From the NCBI GenBank assembly GCA_018780435.1, contig JADMJS010000505.1, forward strand, positions 1 through 33,146: a DNA stretch of 33,146 nucleotides, read 5' to 3'. A program made the position numbers and the translations under genes. This DNA is from Myxococcales bacterium. GTDB taxonomy: Bacteria > Myxococcota_A > UBA9042 > GCA-2863065. The first letter of the stretch is position 1, and every line of letters starts with the position of its first letter. Below are positions 14,501 through 22,803 of this stretch, in pieces. The notes below the pieces were generated by a model. The model saw only the letters and a list, made by a program, of their open reading frames with translations, had not been told where the DNA came from and searched no databases.

Positions 14501-17306
14501 GGCCCAGCCGACGGGTGTGGTCACCATCGAGCTACACGAGGGCCGCTACCGGGACCTCGCCGGCCTCAGCGTCGCCGGCGCCATCCGGGCGACACCGAAG
14601 GCGTTCAGTGGACGCATCGAAGCACGCTGGGAGGGGATCAGCGGTCAAGAGAAGGTGGTCGGGCAACGCGTCCTCGTCGAGGGCGCCATCCCGATCGGGT
14701 TCCGGCTCGACGGCCGGAAACCGACCATCGACCGAGCCGCACCCGCCCGACTCAACATCGAGACGTCGAACATCGCGCTGGGCCCGGTGCTGAGGGGCGT
14801 CGGTGCCACGGACTTCCGCGGCCTCGTCAGGGTCGAAGGCGGCCTCTCGGGCTCCCTCGGCAAACCCCGCGGCCGCATCGCGGTCACCGCCAAGGACCTA
14901 CGGGGCCACGGCCTCCGATCGATCGACGTGACCGTCGGCCTCGAATCACAGGCCGAGAGCCTCGCCGGCTCGGTGGTGGTCCGCCGAAAGGGGGCCCGCG
15001 TCATCGAGGTTGGCCTCGGCGCGCCGGTGGGCCTCATCGACGGGCTGCTAAAGGGACAATCGGCGGCCGATCTCCTTGCGGGGATGGACACCACGGGGCG
15101 AGTGGACATCGGGCCGATCCGCGGCGGTGACCTCCTCGACGGATCCATCGTCGGCGACCTCGGCTCCGCCACCGCGAGTGGCAGCCTCATGACCCGCGGC
15201 ACGCTGCTCGATCTCGCCGTGACCGGCGACGTCGCCGTCATCGAGCTGATGCTCGGCGGGGAACGCTTCGACGCCACCGTTCAGCTCTCTCGTCCCGATG
15301 CGAACACCCGCATCGATAGCGTCATCAAACACGCGAGCGCTGAGCTGCTCACGGCGCGTGGGAGTATCCCCGGCACGCTCGGAGCGTGGATCTTCGCTCG
15401 TAACTTCACGTCACTCTTGCAGGATCCGGGTCTCTCACTCGACGTCGACTACGCGCAATCGGACGTCGTGGCCCTCGCGCCCCTCGCGCCGGGCGTCGCC
15501 GACCTCCTGAAGACCTGGTTCGGGGCGACCGGCCTGACTGCTCGGGCCTCCATCCGGGGCGCTATCGGTGGTCCCACCGTGCAGGTCTCCGCACGCGTCG
15601 GGAGCCCTCCCGGAGGACCGATCGAGACGGCGGCCGACGAACCGGAAGGATCCGACGGAGACGCCGCGACGCCGCCACTTCCCGAGGCCGCGCCGCTGGG
15701 GAACGGGACCCGGCTCATCGACTTCGCGTCGGTGTCCATGGAGGTGACCCCCCAAGAGACCCGCGTCGACGTCGTCGTCATGGCCACGCCGCTCACCGAG
15801 GACGACGGCGTTCCGGCCGACACGGCCAGCAGCGCCGGAGCGAGCGGGCCCCCTCTTTACATCCACGGGCACATGCCGATCGGGACCGCGTTTCTCTTCG
15901 AAGGCCCCTCCTTGCCCATCGATCGCCGTCCAATCACGGCGTGGGTACGCTCCGAAGGCTTCCGCCTGCATCGGCTCCGGCGCGTACTCCCGGATTTGGT
16001 CGGTGAGAGCCGCGGCGAGCTGTACGCGGACCTGAACATCCGGGGCACGATCGCCGCGCCCGACGTCGGCGGTGGCCTGCGGGTGCGCCTCGATCGGCTA
16101 CAGCTCCGCCCCGCGGGGCTCGACCAGAAAGACGTCGACGTCACCGTGTTGGTGCGCGATCGGCGCGTGGTGCTCTTCCCGGACCTCCACCTCGTCCAAG
16201 GGGATCGTCACCTTCGCGCGCGCTTCTCCGCGACCGTGAACTCGCTCACCGCCGCCGGTATCGAGCTCGACGGCGGCATCGAGCTCGACCGGTACCCAAT
16301 CCTCGGCCGAGAAGACGCGAGCGCGATCCTCACGGGCCGTATCGACGTGTCGCGGACGCTCGCGAGACCTCACGTCGAGGGCTCACTCCGCGTCGATGAG
16401 CTGATCCTGAAGCCCAAGACCGGTGGCCGAGACATCCGCCCGATCGGACCTCCCGACACCGTCGTCTTCGTCGATGGGCTCCCCGTCCCCGTTCGCCTCC
16501 AACGAAACGTCGCGGACGCTGCCGAGAAGGCCGGCGCCTTCGTGGAGATCGCGATCGACCTCCTCATTCCGCGGCGAGCGGTGCGGGTCCAAAACGATCA
16601 GATCGACGTTTGGGCGGAAGGGAAGCTCCGCGTCGAGACGTCGGGCGAACGGCTAGCGCTCCTCGGTCGCGTGACGGTGAACGAAGGCTCGGTCGACTTC
16701 ATCGGGCGCTCCTTCGTCATCGATCCCGAGTCGGCCATCATCTTCGACGGGCGCGAAGGCATCGATCCCCTCCTCGACTTGAGCGCGCGTTATAGCCTCG
16801 CGGACGTCGACCTGAGCGCGCTGGGCAAGACCGCCACGGCCAGCGACCACATCCTGCTCAAAGTGACTGGGCGCCTCTCCAAACCGAGGCCCGACTTCAC
16901 GGCGGTGCCGGAGCTGTCGCAGACCGACATCCTCGCCATCATCGCCGTCGGCTTCCCGGTCGGCGGCGACGGGAGCTCATCGCAGAGCAACACGGGCCGA
17001 GTCGGCAACATGCTGATGAACCTCGTGAGCGCCCAGGCCTCACGCATCATCCAGGACCGCCTCCCCGTCGACGTGTTCAAAGTCGAAGCGGGCGCCGACG
17101 ACATCTCGAAGTCCAAGATCACGGTCGGAAAGCGCCTCCTCCGCGATCTCGTCCTCTCGTACAACGCCAACTTCGGCGCCAAGGATGGCGAGAACAAAAA
17201 CGAAGCGCAGCTCCGCTACGAGATCACGAACAACGTCCAACTCGAGGCGCGCTACGGCGACGCTGGCTATGGCGGCGCGGACCTCTTCCTGCTGTGGCGG
17301 TTTTAG
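11556..17306 (+). CDS. tamB: Translocation/assembly module TamB (AsmA/DUF490-like)
   Basis: The 1916-residue protein has a basic N-terminus and one membrane helix (about 30-52, FRVLGGLVLVILGLVAVAVS). A very long region of repeated beta-strands follows, typical of the lipid-carrying beta-taco groove. The C-terminal DUF490/TamB domain (about 1550-1916) includes GRVTVNEGSVDFIGRSFVID, the QTDILAIIAVGFP segment and a terminal LFLLWRF. TamB spans the periplasm from the inner membrane and works with an Omp85 partner in outer-membrane protein assembly and phospholipid transport. The ATG lies in TGATG with the upstream Omp85 stop, so the pair is translationally coupled. The frame is also open upstream to 11214, but that overlaps Omp85 and lacks the membrane-anchor logic. 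The 3' end overlaps the convergent beta-helix gene by 4 nt. Bases 16416-16506 recur at 33056-33146. Confidence 0.95.
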   Translation: MNAPAPLPAAAPAPTPPPRRGLRSRWRRWSFRVLGGLVLVILGLVAVAVSLIGTEAGTRWAALFALEQVNTLFHGDILVGDVEGTIAGRLVLHDVRLVDDRGEAAVFAKRIEVRVDLLELAEQRVHLSGIVIEGLDYTLFSNELTPRILITRVFESVAPSLDVDDTPSAWRIDLDDVVIRDARYRMSAAEAPMLSELSIALGLHIVGGALEFPQVSLSGVPRPGLVPNWSPPRLTVSTGGRYAGGELTLPTTAIWADGLQLDAGFTAGSNGLAVAIRSLSAATPVVEAIASLAPGTLTTATDTTISVVGGASLAHGRADATLDVTTPRGGVALAASVRLPSDGVRLMPVPANGLQGVLWLRGDALTTGPLVAALPQLGADLLVTTAFDLGTPGARPDADVRLTASSLRGLPIAAGVNTSIALTAGLHGDEAVAQTAISLVPPAASGGPQVVSVGIVASGLTAPQRLIEATVDGKDLDLGTLSMTLPTLLPPLTGPVRSLAVSATARLPADGVQLLTSLGGPWLPSASVRAPAWFPSEAGLRLAVSVAPGSSPLPGGVVAQGDLGGAFSLNVLDGRPVVSGGLLGELGAFSVPGFSAGALSVDVRLEPGSDGETTTTLTAVGSGLTAGPLTVSTSRVDTLASLHFSAAPMGFTLGPTELKVGLTDVAFAGPDGPLASLDAASMALSTREDGRLHVSGPVSLTGAEAAGVARFRTLAAELDVALGGTRHDDLRQPGTFERIAATLTTQLTAVEAPGPTSVPTAAVRATWKQSKGKAGRATLRVSAPTVTAAGQRLRSVDLRVSMPTSRRLQVAATASRGRIRADVEARVMLPKPRATPEGEAPAATGPIVITIEKLTVAEKRARVEVTPGAEVRLTTYGIEVDALELRAGPGTGPLFPGAIAVQAKTGRRGALSASVQARQIAIAPWLTLAESLQAPAPAPASRPPSATPDAPATEPVAAAVPEVKGPIASGILDLGVTLSGTLAQPTGVVTIELHEGRYRDLAGLSVAGAIRATPKAFSGRIEARWEGISGQEKVVGQRVLVEGAIPIGFRLDGRKPTIDRAAPARLNIETSNIALGPVLRGVGATDFRGLVRVEGGLSGSLGKPRGRIAVTAKDLRGHGLRSIDVTVGLESQAESLAGSVVVRRKGARVIEVGLGAPVGLIDGLLKGQSAADLLAGMDTTGRVDIGPIRGGDLLDGSIVGDLGSATASGSLMTRGTLLDLAVTGDVAVIELMLGGERFDATVQLSRPDANTRIDSVIKHASAELLTARGSIPGTLGAWIFARNFTSLLQDPGLSLDVDYAQSDVVALAPLAPGVADLLKTWFGATGLTARASIRGAIGGPTVQVSARVGSPPGGPIETAADEPEGSDGDAATPPLPEAAPLGNGTRLIDFASVSMEVTPQETRVDVVVMATPLTEDDGVPADTASSAGASGPPLYIHGHMPIGTAFLFEGPSLPIDRRPITAWVRSEGFRLHRLRRVLPDLVGESRGELYADLNIRGTIAAPDVGGGLRVRLDRLQLRPAGLDQKDVDVTVLVRDRRVVLFPDLHLVQGDRHLRARFSATVNSLTAAGIELDGGIELDRYPILGREDASAILTGRIDVSRTLARPHVEGSLRVDELILKPKTGGRDIRPIGPPDTVVFVDGLPVPVRLQRNVADAAEKAGAFVEIAIDLLIPRRAVRVQNDQIDVWAEGKLRVETSGERLALLGRVTVNEGSVDFIGRSFVIDPESAIIFDGREGIDPLLDLSARYSLADVDLSALGKTATASDHILLKVTGRLSKPRPDFTAVPELSQTDILAIIAVGFPVGGDGSSSQSNTGRVGNMLMNLVSAQASRIIQDRLPVDVFKVEAGADDISKSKITVGKRLLRDLVLSYNANFGAKDGENKNEAQLRYEITNNVQLEARYGDAGYGGADLFLLWRF
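16416..17306 (+). repeat. tamB 3' region, left copy of a direct repeat
   Basis: Bases 16416-16506 match 33056-33146 at 90 of 91 positions in the same orientation; the match runs into the window edge. The left copy belongs to the intact tamB. Homology begins abruptly, and the sequences before 16416 and before 33056 are unrelated. How far the repeat extends towards 17306 cannot be seen here, so the right boundary given is only the maximum within tamB. Confidence 0.8.
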
Positions 17307-19234
17307 TCGCTAGCAGACGAAGGCGTCTGGGGCCCGCGAGGTTCTCCGCCGACCTTCGACGCTTGGGCCTGCCCCACCTCGATCATCTGACGACACTGCT
17401 CGATGAGTCGTTCAGGTCGGAAGTCCCACGGAACCGGATCCGGCTGGGGTGGCCATTTCATCTCGTACGGTTCGGGTCTGCCGTCAAGACCTTCGATATA
17501 CTGGATGAAAAGTGGCTTCTCTCTCAGATAGGGAATGAACAGATTCGACAGCCCCAGCAAGGGCGAGGCGCACTGAACGTCGTCAAGAGTCAGGTCCCCG
17601 TTCGGCAGATGCCCCTTCACCGTCGAGATCCAGCCGTCGAACTCAGTGGGGCCACCTGGACGGGGGGCCTGCGGCGCCAACGCGAGGTAGCGGTCGCCAG
17701 GGCGGTCGAGCCAGCCCAATTCGGGATCCGGCGGTGGGCCGGCGCTCAGGGTAATGGGTCCGATCATCTTCGCCTGAATGCGCCGTGGTTCCCGAGCTCC
17801 GCCACCCTCAAGCGGCGGCTGGTAGTCCGTGGGTTCCGTTCCAGGCTCAAGCTGTGGAGAGGACATGTGTATCGAGCCAGGGCCCCCGTTGAAGGCGAGT
17901 GACAAGGCTCCTCCCGAGAACTCGGACGACAACGTCAGAGGCCACGAAAGTCGTTGCCAGTATGTTTCCACGAGGACGGGCGCCTCGCTCCCGCCGAGCC
18001 GCAAGCCTGAGAAGTCGCTGAGGTTGAGACGAACTCCCACTGGTCCCTTCGTTCCCGAGTGTCGGATGAGCACCGAGAAGACCCACTGTCGTGCGGTTTC
18101 AGCCGTATCCAGGGATAGTTCGAGATCGTGTGACTCAATGGCTCGCGCGTAGTAGGCACTGAATGGCGAGCCTAGCTCGAACGTGTCGACCTGAAGTCTC
18201 CCGATGGCGGGCTCGTCCGACTCCGATGTGGACACCCAGTGGGCAGAGAGCCAGTCTCCCTGAGAACCGTTTCGTCTCAGTCGGTTGCCCCCAGGCCTTC
18301 CCGAATCGAACGAGCGCCCCGCTCGTGCTCGCGCCACCGTCCCGAGCACTTCGATTCCCGAAGCCAGCGAGACGAGGGTCGTATCGGCTGCGGCGAGGAA
18401 CGGAGCCCGAATGAACCCCTGTCCCAGTGAACTGGGTCCGACACCCGGCACACTGAGCAGTGCCCTGTCCGGTTCACTTGCGGCGTAGTGGCTGCATCCG
18501 TCCAGCCAGAGCCCATGGAAGATCGGAGACGACGCGACCTCAGACGCATCAACGAGGATTGGGATGCTCTCAGAGGATGTGCAATGTACGACTTGTGTAT
18601 CATCACAGGGTGAACTTCCCGCCAGAATGCGCAGGCCCGCGTCACCCGCGCCATCAAACCACGTTCGGTGGAACCTACCGCTGCGGAGGCTCGACAAGAG
18701 CACGCCGGCGCCACCCGGTGTGTCGGTCTGAATCGAGCAGTCGCGACACACGACATCGAGTGGACCATTCGAAACGATTGGGAACGCTCCAGAAATGCGC
18801 GAACGTCGGATTCGGACTCGACCACCAGCCTTGGCAGCAACGGTGAGTCCGACCAGGGTCCCGATGATCTCGCACTCGTCGACGGTGACTTCCACTACCG
18901 ACTCGGACGTCACCAAGATGCCACCGCGAATCACCATGTTGCGCAGCCGAAGACGGAACGCGTTTCCTTGAACTGACACGGCGACGCCACCGGACGATGT
19001 CTCCAGCCCAAAGCAGCTGAACTCTAGACTGCCGCCGTCCGTGATCGTGACCGACAGCCCGGGGTCGTCGCCCTTCGACTTGACTCTCAGGACGGATGTC
19101 TCTGCAGACAACCCGGCGATTGCGAGGCGCGACGTGGAGATGACGGCCGGGTCGTTGAGGGTCTCCGTAACATCGCCGATATCGAGGAGAGCATTGGTGT
19201 TTCCCGCAACGACTAGGTCCATGATCGTAAGCAT
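17303..19234 (-). CDS. Right-handed beta-helix protein with phage-type carbohydrate-binding-like domain
   Basis: The 643-residue product has no signal peptide. Residues about 15-330 show short hydrophobic rungs with Cys/Asn/Gly turns (VVEVTVDECEI, RVRIRRSRIS, LDVVCRDCSIQT) typical of pectate-lyase-like parallel beta-helices. A beta-sandwich-like region (about 370-480) ends in SPQLEPGTEPTDYQP, a signature often seen at the end of carbohydrate-binding-like domains in phage tail and virion proteins. The last 150 residues are unrecognised and Pro/Trp-rich. The start ATG 19234 follows GAGGTGGG. It is the last gene of the minus-strand array, 26 bases after the related 640-residue gene. Its stop overlaps the convergent tamB stop. 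A role in glycan or surface binding is an inference. Confidence 0.8.
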   Translation of the reverse strand: MLTIMDLVVAGNTNALLDIGDVTETLNDPAVISTSRLAIAGLSAETSVLRVKSKGDDPGLSVTITDGGSLEFSCFGLETSSGGVAVSVQGNAFRLRLRNMVIRGGILVTSESVVEVTVDECEIIGTLVGLTVAAKAGGRVRIRRSRISGAFPIVSNGPLDVVCRDCSIQTDTPGGAGVLLSSLRSGRFHRTWFDGAGDAGLRILAGSSPCDDTQVVHCTSSESIPILVDASEVASSPIFHGLWLDGCSHYAASEPDRALLSVPGVGPSSLGQGFIRAPFLAAADTTLVSLASGIEVLGTVARARAGRSFDSGRPGGNRLRRNGSQGDWLSAHWVSTSESDEPAIGRLQVDTFELGSPFSAYYARAIESHDLELSLDTAETARQWVFSVLIRHSGTKGPVGVRLNLSDFSGLRLGGSEAPVLVETYWQRLSWPLTLSSEFSGGALSLAFNGGPGSIHMSSPQLEPGTEPTDYQPPLEGGGAREPRRIQAKMIGPITLSAGPPPDPELGWLDRPGDRYLALAPQAPRPGGPTEFDGWISTVKGHLPNGDLTLDDVQCASPLLGLSNLFIPYLREKPLFIQYIEGLDGRPEPYEMKWPPQPDPVPWDFRPERLIEQCRQMIEVGQAQASKVGGEPRGPQTPSSASD

Positions 19235-19260
19235 CTTCCCACCTCAGGCCAAGAGCACGG

Positions 19261-21183
19261 CTACTTGACGGCAACGCCCGAGAGGGCGAGACGCAACTGC
19301 CCCGTCTCCGGATCGAGCACGATCGTTCCGGTCCTGAACGAGTCTCGAATGAGTGGGGTCCCGACGAGCCTGTCCCCCACGTTTCCTCCATTGTAGGCAC
19401 ACTCCTCGAAGAGCCGAAGTCCGAGAGAGCCAACGGTCCAGCTCCCCGCCGGCCAATGGATCTGGCTCGGACCAAAGCCGGGAATGGATTGCACCCTGCG
19501 GTAATCCGTCGGCTCACATCCCTTTTCGAGCTGGGGCCAGAATAGAAACGCCGAGCCCATGGAGGTCGCGTCGCCGTCGATGCGGATCAGAACTCTCGCG
19601 CTGGACGTCATGGCAGCACCAATGCTGTATCGCGTCAGGCCGCCATCGCCCACGAAGGTTCTTCTCGCCCATCGGCTCGCCGCCGCGTCGTCGAGGCTGA
19701 GGTTCAGCATCGTCCCTTTGGGTAGGACGACCCAAACAGAGAACACGTAGATGGCTTCGAGTTCTGTGTGCTGTGAAAGCGCGATGGGCGAGCTCGTCAC
19801 CCGAATCGACGTTGCTCCCGAGGGTGGCCCAACGTAGTCGACGCTCATGAGGGCGCCCGAGCCCTCCGTCACAGTCCAACCGAGAGACGGCTCGGCAACC
19901 CAGCCTCGCCACGGAAAGAGTGGTATTCCGCCTTGCTCCTCGGCCTCGCTGCCGTCCAAGAGATTCTGGGTATCCCGCCAGCGGAACGGGTCTCGTTGGC
20001 CGACCTCCCGCCCGTGATCGCCGATGATGTCGAACTCACTCGACACGGCCGGATTGCCCAACGCGTTCACGAAGAGCGGCGTTTGCCAACGAGACAGCCC
20101 ATCGCCGAGAAACTGGATCACGTTCTGGGAGTTGATTCCCTGTTCACGCTGGTGAGACAAGCGGAGTGCAGAGCGATATCCCAATCGCATCTGCAGTGCT
20201 GACAGTCGCAGCCCGCGAATCGGAGCATCGAGTGAAACGACGTCGGTGAGAGTCTCTGGCGAACACCCGGGGCTGGTCCCACCCGCGTTGAGAGCATGCA
20301 ACACCAGCGATTGTGGAGACACTCGTTGCTGCGACGTCGGATTATGAGCGACTCGAATCAACACGTGTGGTGTACATGGCTCGGCTCCGAGCAGGCAGTG
20401 TGCGATGGACGCCGAATCACCCGCAGCCACGTCGATGTAGGGCTCCATATATTCGGGAGACGACTGTTGCGCCTCGAAATTGCAGCCTACGATCCGAACG
20501 TGTCGACCCTCTACCCGCACTGCCACGCCACGAAGCGCAGCGAAGTTGCATCGGTCAATGATCCAGTCCTCGCTGTGAGTCGGAACCCACACGAGCCCGA
20601 AGCCAACATCCTTCCCGATGATGGCGCGCGCACTGTCAGGCCACTCGTCGCAATGGATCGTGCCCCGCGGGCTGCCGGAGACCAGAAAACTGCACCGGCT
20701 GACCACGACCCGACTTGGCCCAGACTCTCCCGAGAGATTGCCGCGAACGCACCAGTCGCGCCTCACCCCACGAAAGACGCAGTCGTCGATATACACGCCG
20801 CCCTGGGCGTCGGTCTCGATTGAGACACCACAGCCATCGAACATCAGGCCACGAACTCGGATGACATCCCCGAGAGTCGCCGGCGTGAAGCTAAAGGCCG
20901 CGGGATCAGCGCATCTGATGCGATTCGACTGCGTTCCCGCGCCGACGAGCGTCACCGAGCGACCGCCCTTGAAGGTGACTGTCCGATCCAGGCGGAAGCC
21001 GAGTGTCGCCATTGCTCCGCTTTCGAACTTCATACGCGCTGGCCACACGATCACCACGTCCGTAGCCGCGCTCTCGACGGCGTCTTCGAGCACTTGTGCT
21101 TCGACGTCGATGACCACTTCCTGGGCGACGTTCGCCGGCGGGGCTCCGAGGTAGGGGAATAGTTCGAGGGTGTTTATGATCAT
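19261..21183 (-). CDS. Right-handed beta-helix protein with carbohydrate-binding-like domain (paralogue of neighbour)
   Basis: The 640-residue protein has no signal peptide. Residues about 35-390 have beta-helix rungs (VTFKGGRSVTLVGAG, GGVYIDDCVFRGV, DWIIDRCNFAAL, VRIVGCNFEAQ). A beta-sandwich-like domain spans about 400-560 (YVFSVWVVLPKGTMLNLSLD) and ends with FWPQLEKGCEPTDYRRV, matching the phage-type motif of the downstream neighbour. The end reads GTIVLDPETGQLRLALSG, a strand pattern common in phage tail proteins. The frame opens at 21216, but ATG 21183 is preferred because it overlaps the stop of the upstream 41-codon gene (TGATG). Tailspike- or adhesin-like binding is inferred, not shown. 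Confidence 0.8.
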   Translation of the reverse strand: MIINTLELFPYLGAPPANVAQEVVIDVEAQVLEDAVESAATDVVIVWPARMKFESGAMATLGFRLDRTVTFKGGRSVTLVGAGTQSNRIRCADPAAFSFTPATLGDVIRVRGLMFDGCGVSIETDAQGGVYIDDCVFRGVRRDWCVRGNLSGESGPSRVVVSRCSFLVSGSPRGTIHCDEWPDSARAIIGKDVGFGLVWVPTHSEDWIIDRCNFAALRGVAVRVEGRHVRIVGCNFEAQQSSPEYMEPYIDVAAGDSASIAHCLLGAEPCTPHVLIRVAHNPTSQQRVSPQSLVLHALNAGGTSPGCSPETLTDVVSLDAPIRGLRLSALQMRLGYRSALRLSHQREQGINSQNVIQFLGDGLSRWQTPLFVNALGNPAVSSEFDIIGDHGREVGQRDPFRWRDTQNLLDGSEAEEQGGIPLFPWRGWVAEPSLGWTVTEGSGALMSVDYVGPPSGATSIRVTSSPIALSQHTELEAIYVFSVWVVLPKGTMLNLSLDDAAASRWARRTFVGDGGLTRYSIGAAMTSSARVLIRIDGDATSMGSAFLFWPQLEKGCEPTDYRRVQSIPGFGPSQIHWPAGSWTVGSLGLRLFEECAYNGGNVGDRLVGTPLIRDSFRTGTIVLDPETGQLRLALSGVAVK

Positions 21184-21308
21184 CAGCGCGCGATTCCACT
21201 TGCCCTGGCGCCCCAACGGACAAAAGCAAACCGCGCCAGAGCGCAGAGTTCATCGAGAACGTCGAGCGAGTTGCCTTCCTGTGGAAGTTGCGATCCCAAG
21301 TCGATCAT
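21183..21308 (-). CDS. Small 41-residue protein wedged by start/stop overlaps
   Basis: This tiny gene fills the space between two larger ones exactly. Its ATG overlaps the stop of the upstream FGE-like lipoprotein gene (ATGA, 21308-21305). Its TGA overlaps the ATG of the downstream beta-helix gene (TGATG, 21185-21181). The product begins MIDLGSQLPQ, is acidic in the middle, then has a mildly hydrophobic LCALARFAFVRWG stretch and a basic end. It could be a small membrane-associated peptide, or a leader ORF that keeps ribosomes coupled. The frame is also open upstream to 21413, inside the lipoprotein gene. No family is recognised. Confidence 0.55.
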   Translation of the reverse strand: MIDLGSQLPQEGNSLDVLDELCALARFAFVRWGARASGIAR

Positions 21309-22774
21309 TCCGAAAGCGATCCGAGTCCGAGAGAACTCGACTCTATGCTCCGGCAGCACCGGGAATTGGCCGGGACAAAGTATTGATGCCTTGAAAACAT
21401 GAATGATGGCCATTTTACGAAGCCCTTAGTTGTCAACACTCCATTACTGCCTGTATCACTAGTCCAGAATTCTCCATCTGAGTACGTACCCAGAAGAACA
21501 CCATCTACGCCAGCCAATTCATCGTACATTGTTTTTTGGTAATTATCAGACATCGGCGCTACCTTTGATGTCGTTGCCTCCGGCTCACGCGATATCAGAT
21601 CATGCACTCCATATGAGCTGGCACCTTGCGGATGCGTCGATATTTCCACATAGCATGAGGTTTGAGGGTCTGATTCGCACTCACTGCACTCTGACACCTC
21701 AGCGCAAGTTCCTACTACATCACCCCAAGGCCACAGGGGCGATGCTCCTTGCAATTTGCCAAGGTCCGCTTCCGGCACACCGAGCCGAGCGGCTCCGCCT
21801 GTCGCTGCCTTCTCCCATTCGAATTCAGTGCACAACCGCTTCCCGGCAAGCTTGCATTTGACTTCAAAGCAGTCTGCGTATGACATCGCCATTAGTCCTG
21901 TTGAGTCGATGGATGGCGCCGGAATGAAGTCTGCACACTCGAATCGGTACTGGGCGCCGGCATCGGACGACAGTTCAAGCGAAAGCTCTGGAAATGTAAT
22001 CCTAGTTGTGTCTATCGCATAGCCGCCAACGAACGTTGGGTTTGATGCGTAACGTGCCTCCTTATCTGACTTCATGAAGTCTTTGTAGTTGTCGTAAACA
22101 CCAGTACTTTGGCTTGATATCTTCTCATTCCATCCAAACCAGAAGACGCCTGCTGGAACAAAAACCTCATTCGCATTCTTGTTTACACACTGAAAATTCG
22201 ACACATCGACGAATACACATTCGAAGCCTTCAGCCTCTGGGCACTCACCGCACAGCTTGCCTCCGCAACCCGGTGTCCAAACGTGAGTACATCCCACCTT
22301 CGCCCAGCAGTGGTCCTGTGTACATACCTCCCCATCATCGCACGGATTGATTTGTCCAGCGCAAATACCTTCCGTTGAGTATTGGTCCTCCGATGTGCAG
22401 GGATTGCCGTCATCGCACGGAACTCCCGGGACCGGGCACTCCGCGTCGGAACCTGGCGCGTTAGTCGCATCACACCCGATCGGCATGTCAACCACCTCGA
22501 CACCGTCAATATCTTCACCATCCGGGGGCGCTACCTCGGACGGCAGATCGCTCGAGAGAAGGTCACTGGCCTGCGAATCCAAGGGAAGCTCCACTACCTC
22601 GGGTGGCGCAGGGTCGAAGTTCGAGTCGAACGAGTCATCCACTTGCACTGCCGCATCTGCGGTCTCATTGGGGTCTTGCATCCAATTGGAGTCACCTTGG
22701 AAAGACTCATCCCTAGAGCCCGAACAGGACACCAAAAACGCAACAATCCACGCTGGTCGATTCGGCACTCTCAT
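21305..22774 (-). CDS. Cys-rich lipoprotein with formylglycine-generating-enzyme-like (SUMF1/C-type-lectin-fold) domain, copy 2
   Basis: The 489-residue protein has a lipoprotein signal with lipobox LVSC (Cys17), followed by an acidic Asp/Pro-rich tether to about residue 100. A Cys-rich segment (about 101-196) includes CDDGNPCT and CDDGEVCTQDHC. Residues 203-475 resemble the FGE-sulfatase superfamily: FVPAGVFWFGWNE, NPTFVGGYAIDTTRIT, and AGKRLCTEFEWEKAA (canonical GKRLPTEAEWEKAA). The usual GFRC end is replaced by SRCCRS and no catalytic Cys pair of true FGE is evident, so a binding or structural role is more likely than sulfatase activation. It is a paralogue of the gene immediately upstream (29-base gap). 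Its stop overlaps the 41-codon gene. Base composition is visibly more A/T-rich than the left part of the window. Confidence 0.82.
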   Translation of the reverse strand: MRVPNRPAWIVAFLVSCSGSRDESFQGDSNWMQDPNETADAAVQVDDSFDSNFDPAPPEVVELPLDSQASDLLSSDLPSEVAPPDGEDIDGVEVVDMPIGCDATNAPGSDAECPVPGVPCDDGNPCTSEDQYSTEGICAGQINPCDDGEVCTQDHCWAKVGCTHVWTPGCGGKLCGECPEAEGFECVFVDVSNFQCVNKNANEVFVPAGVFWFGWNEKISSQSTGVYDNYKDFMKSDKEARYASNPTFVGGYAIDTTRITFPELSLELSSDAGAQYRFECADFIPAPSIDSTGLMAMSYADCFEVKCKLAGKRLCTEFEWEKAATGGAARLGVPEADLGKLQGASPLWPWGDVVGTCAEVSECSECESDPQTSCYVEISTHPQGASSYGVHDLISREPEATTSKVAPMSDNYQKTMYDELAGVDGVLLGTYSDGEFWTSDTGSNGVLTTKGFVKWPSFMFSRHQYFVPANSRCCRSIESSSLGLGSLSE

Positions 22775-22803
22775 TCATGAGTCCCATCGCGAATAGAGAA
22801 ACT

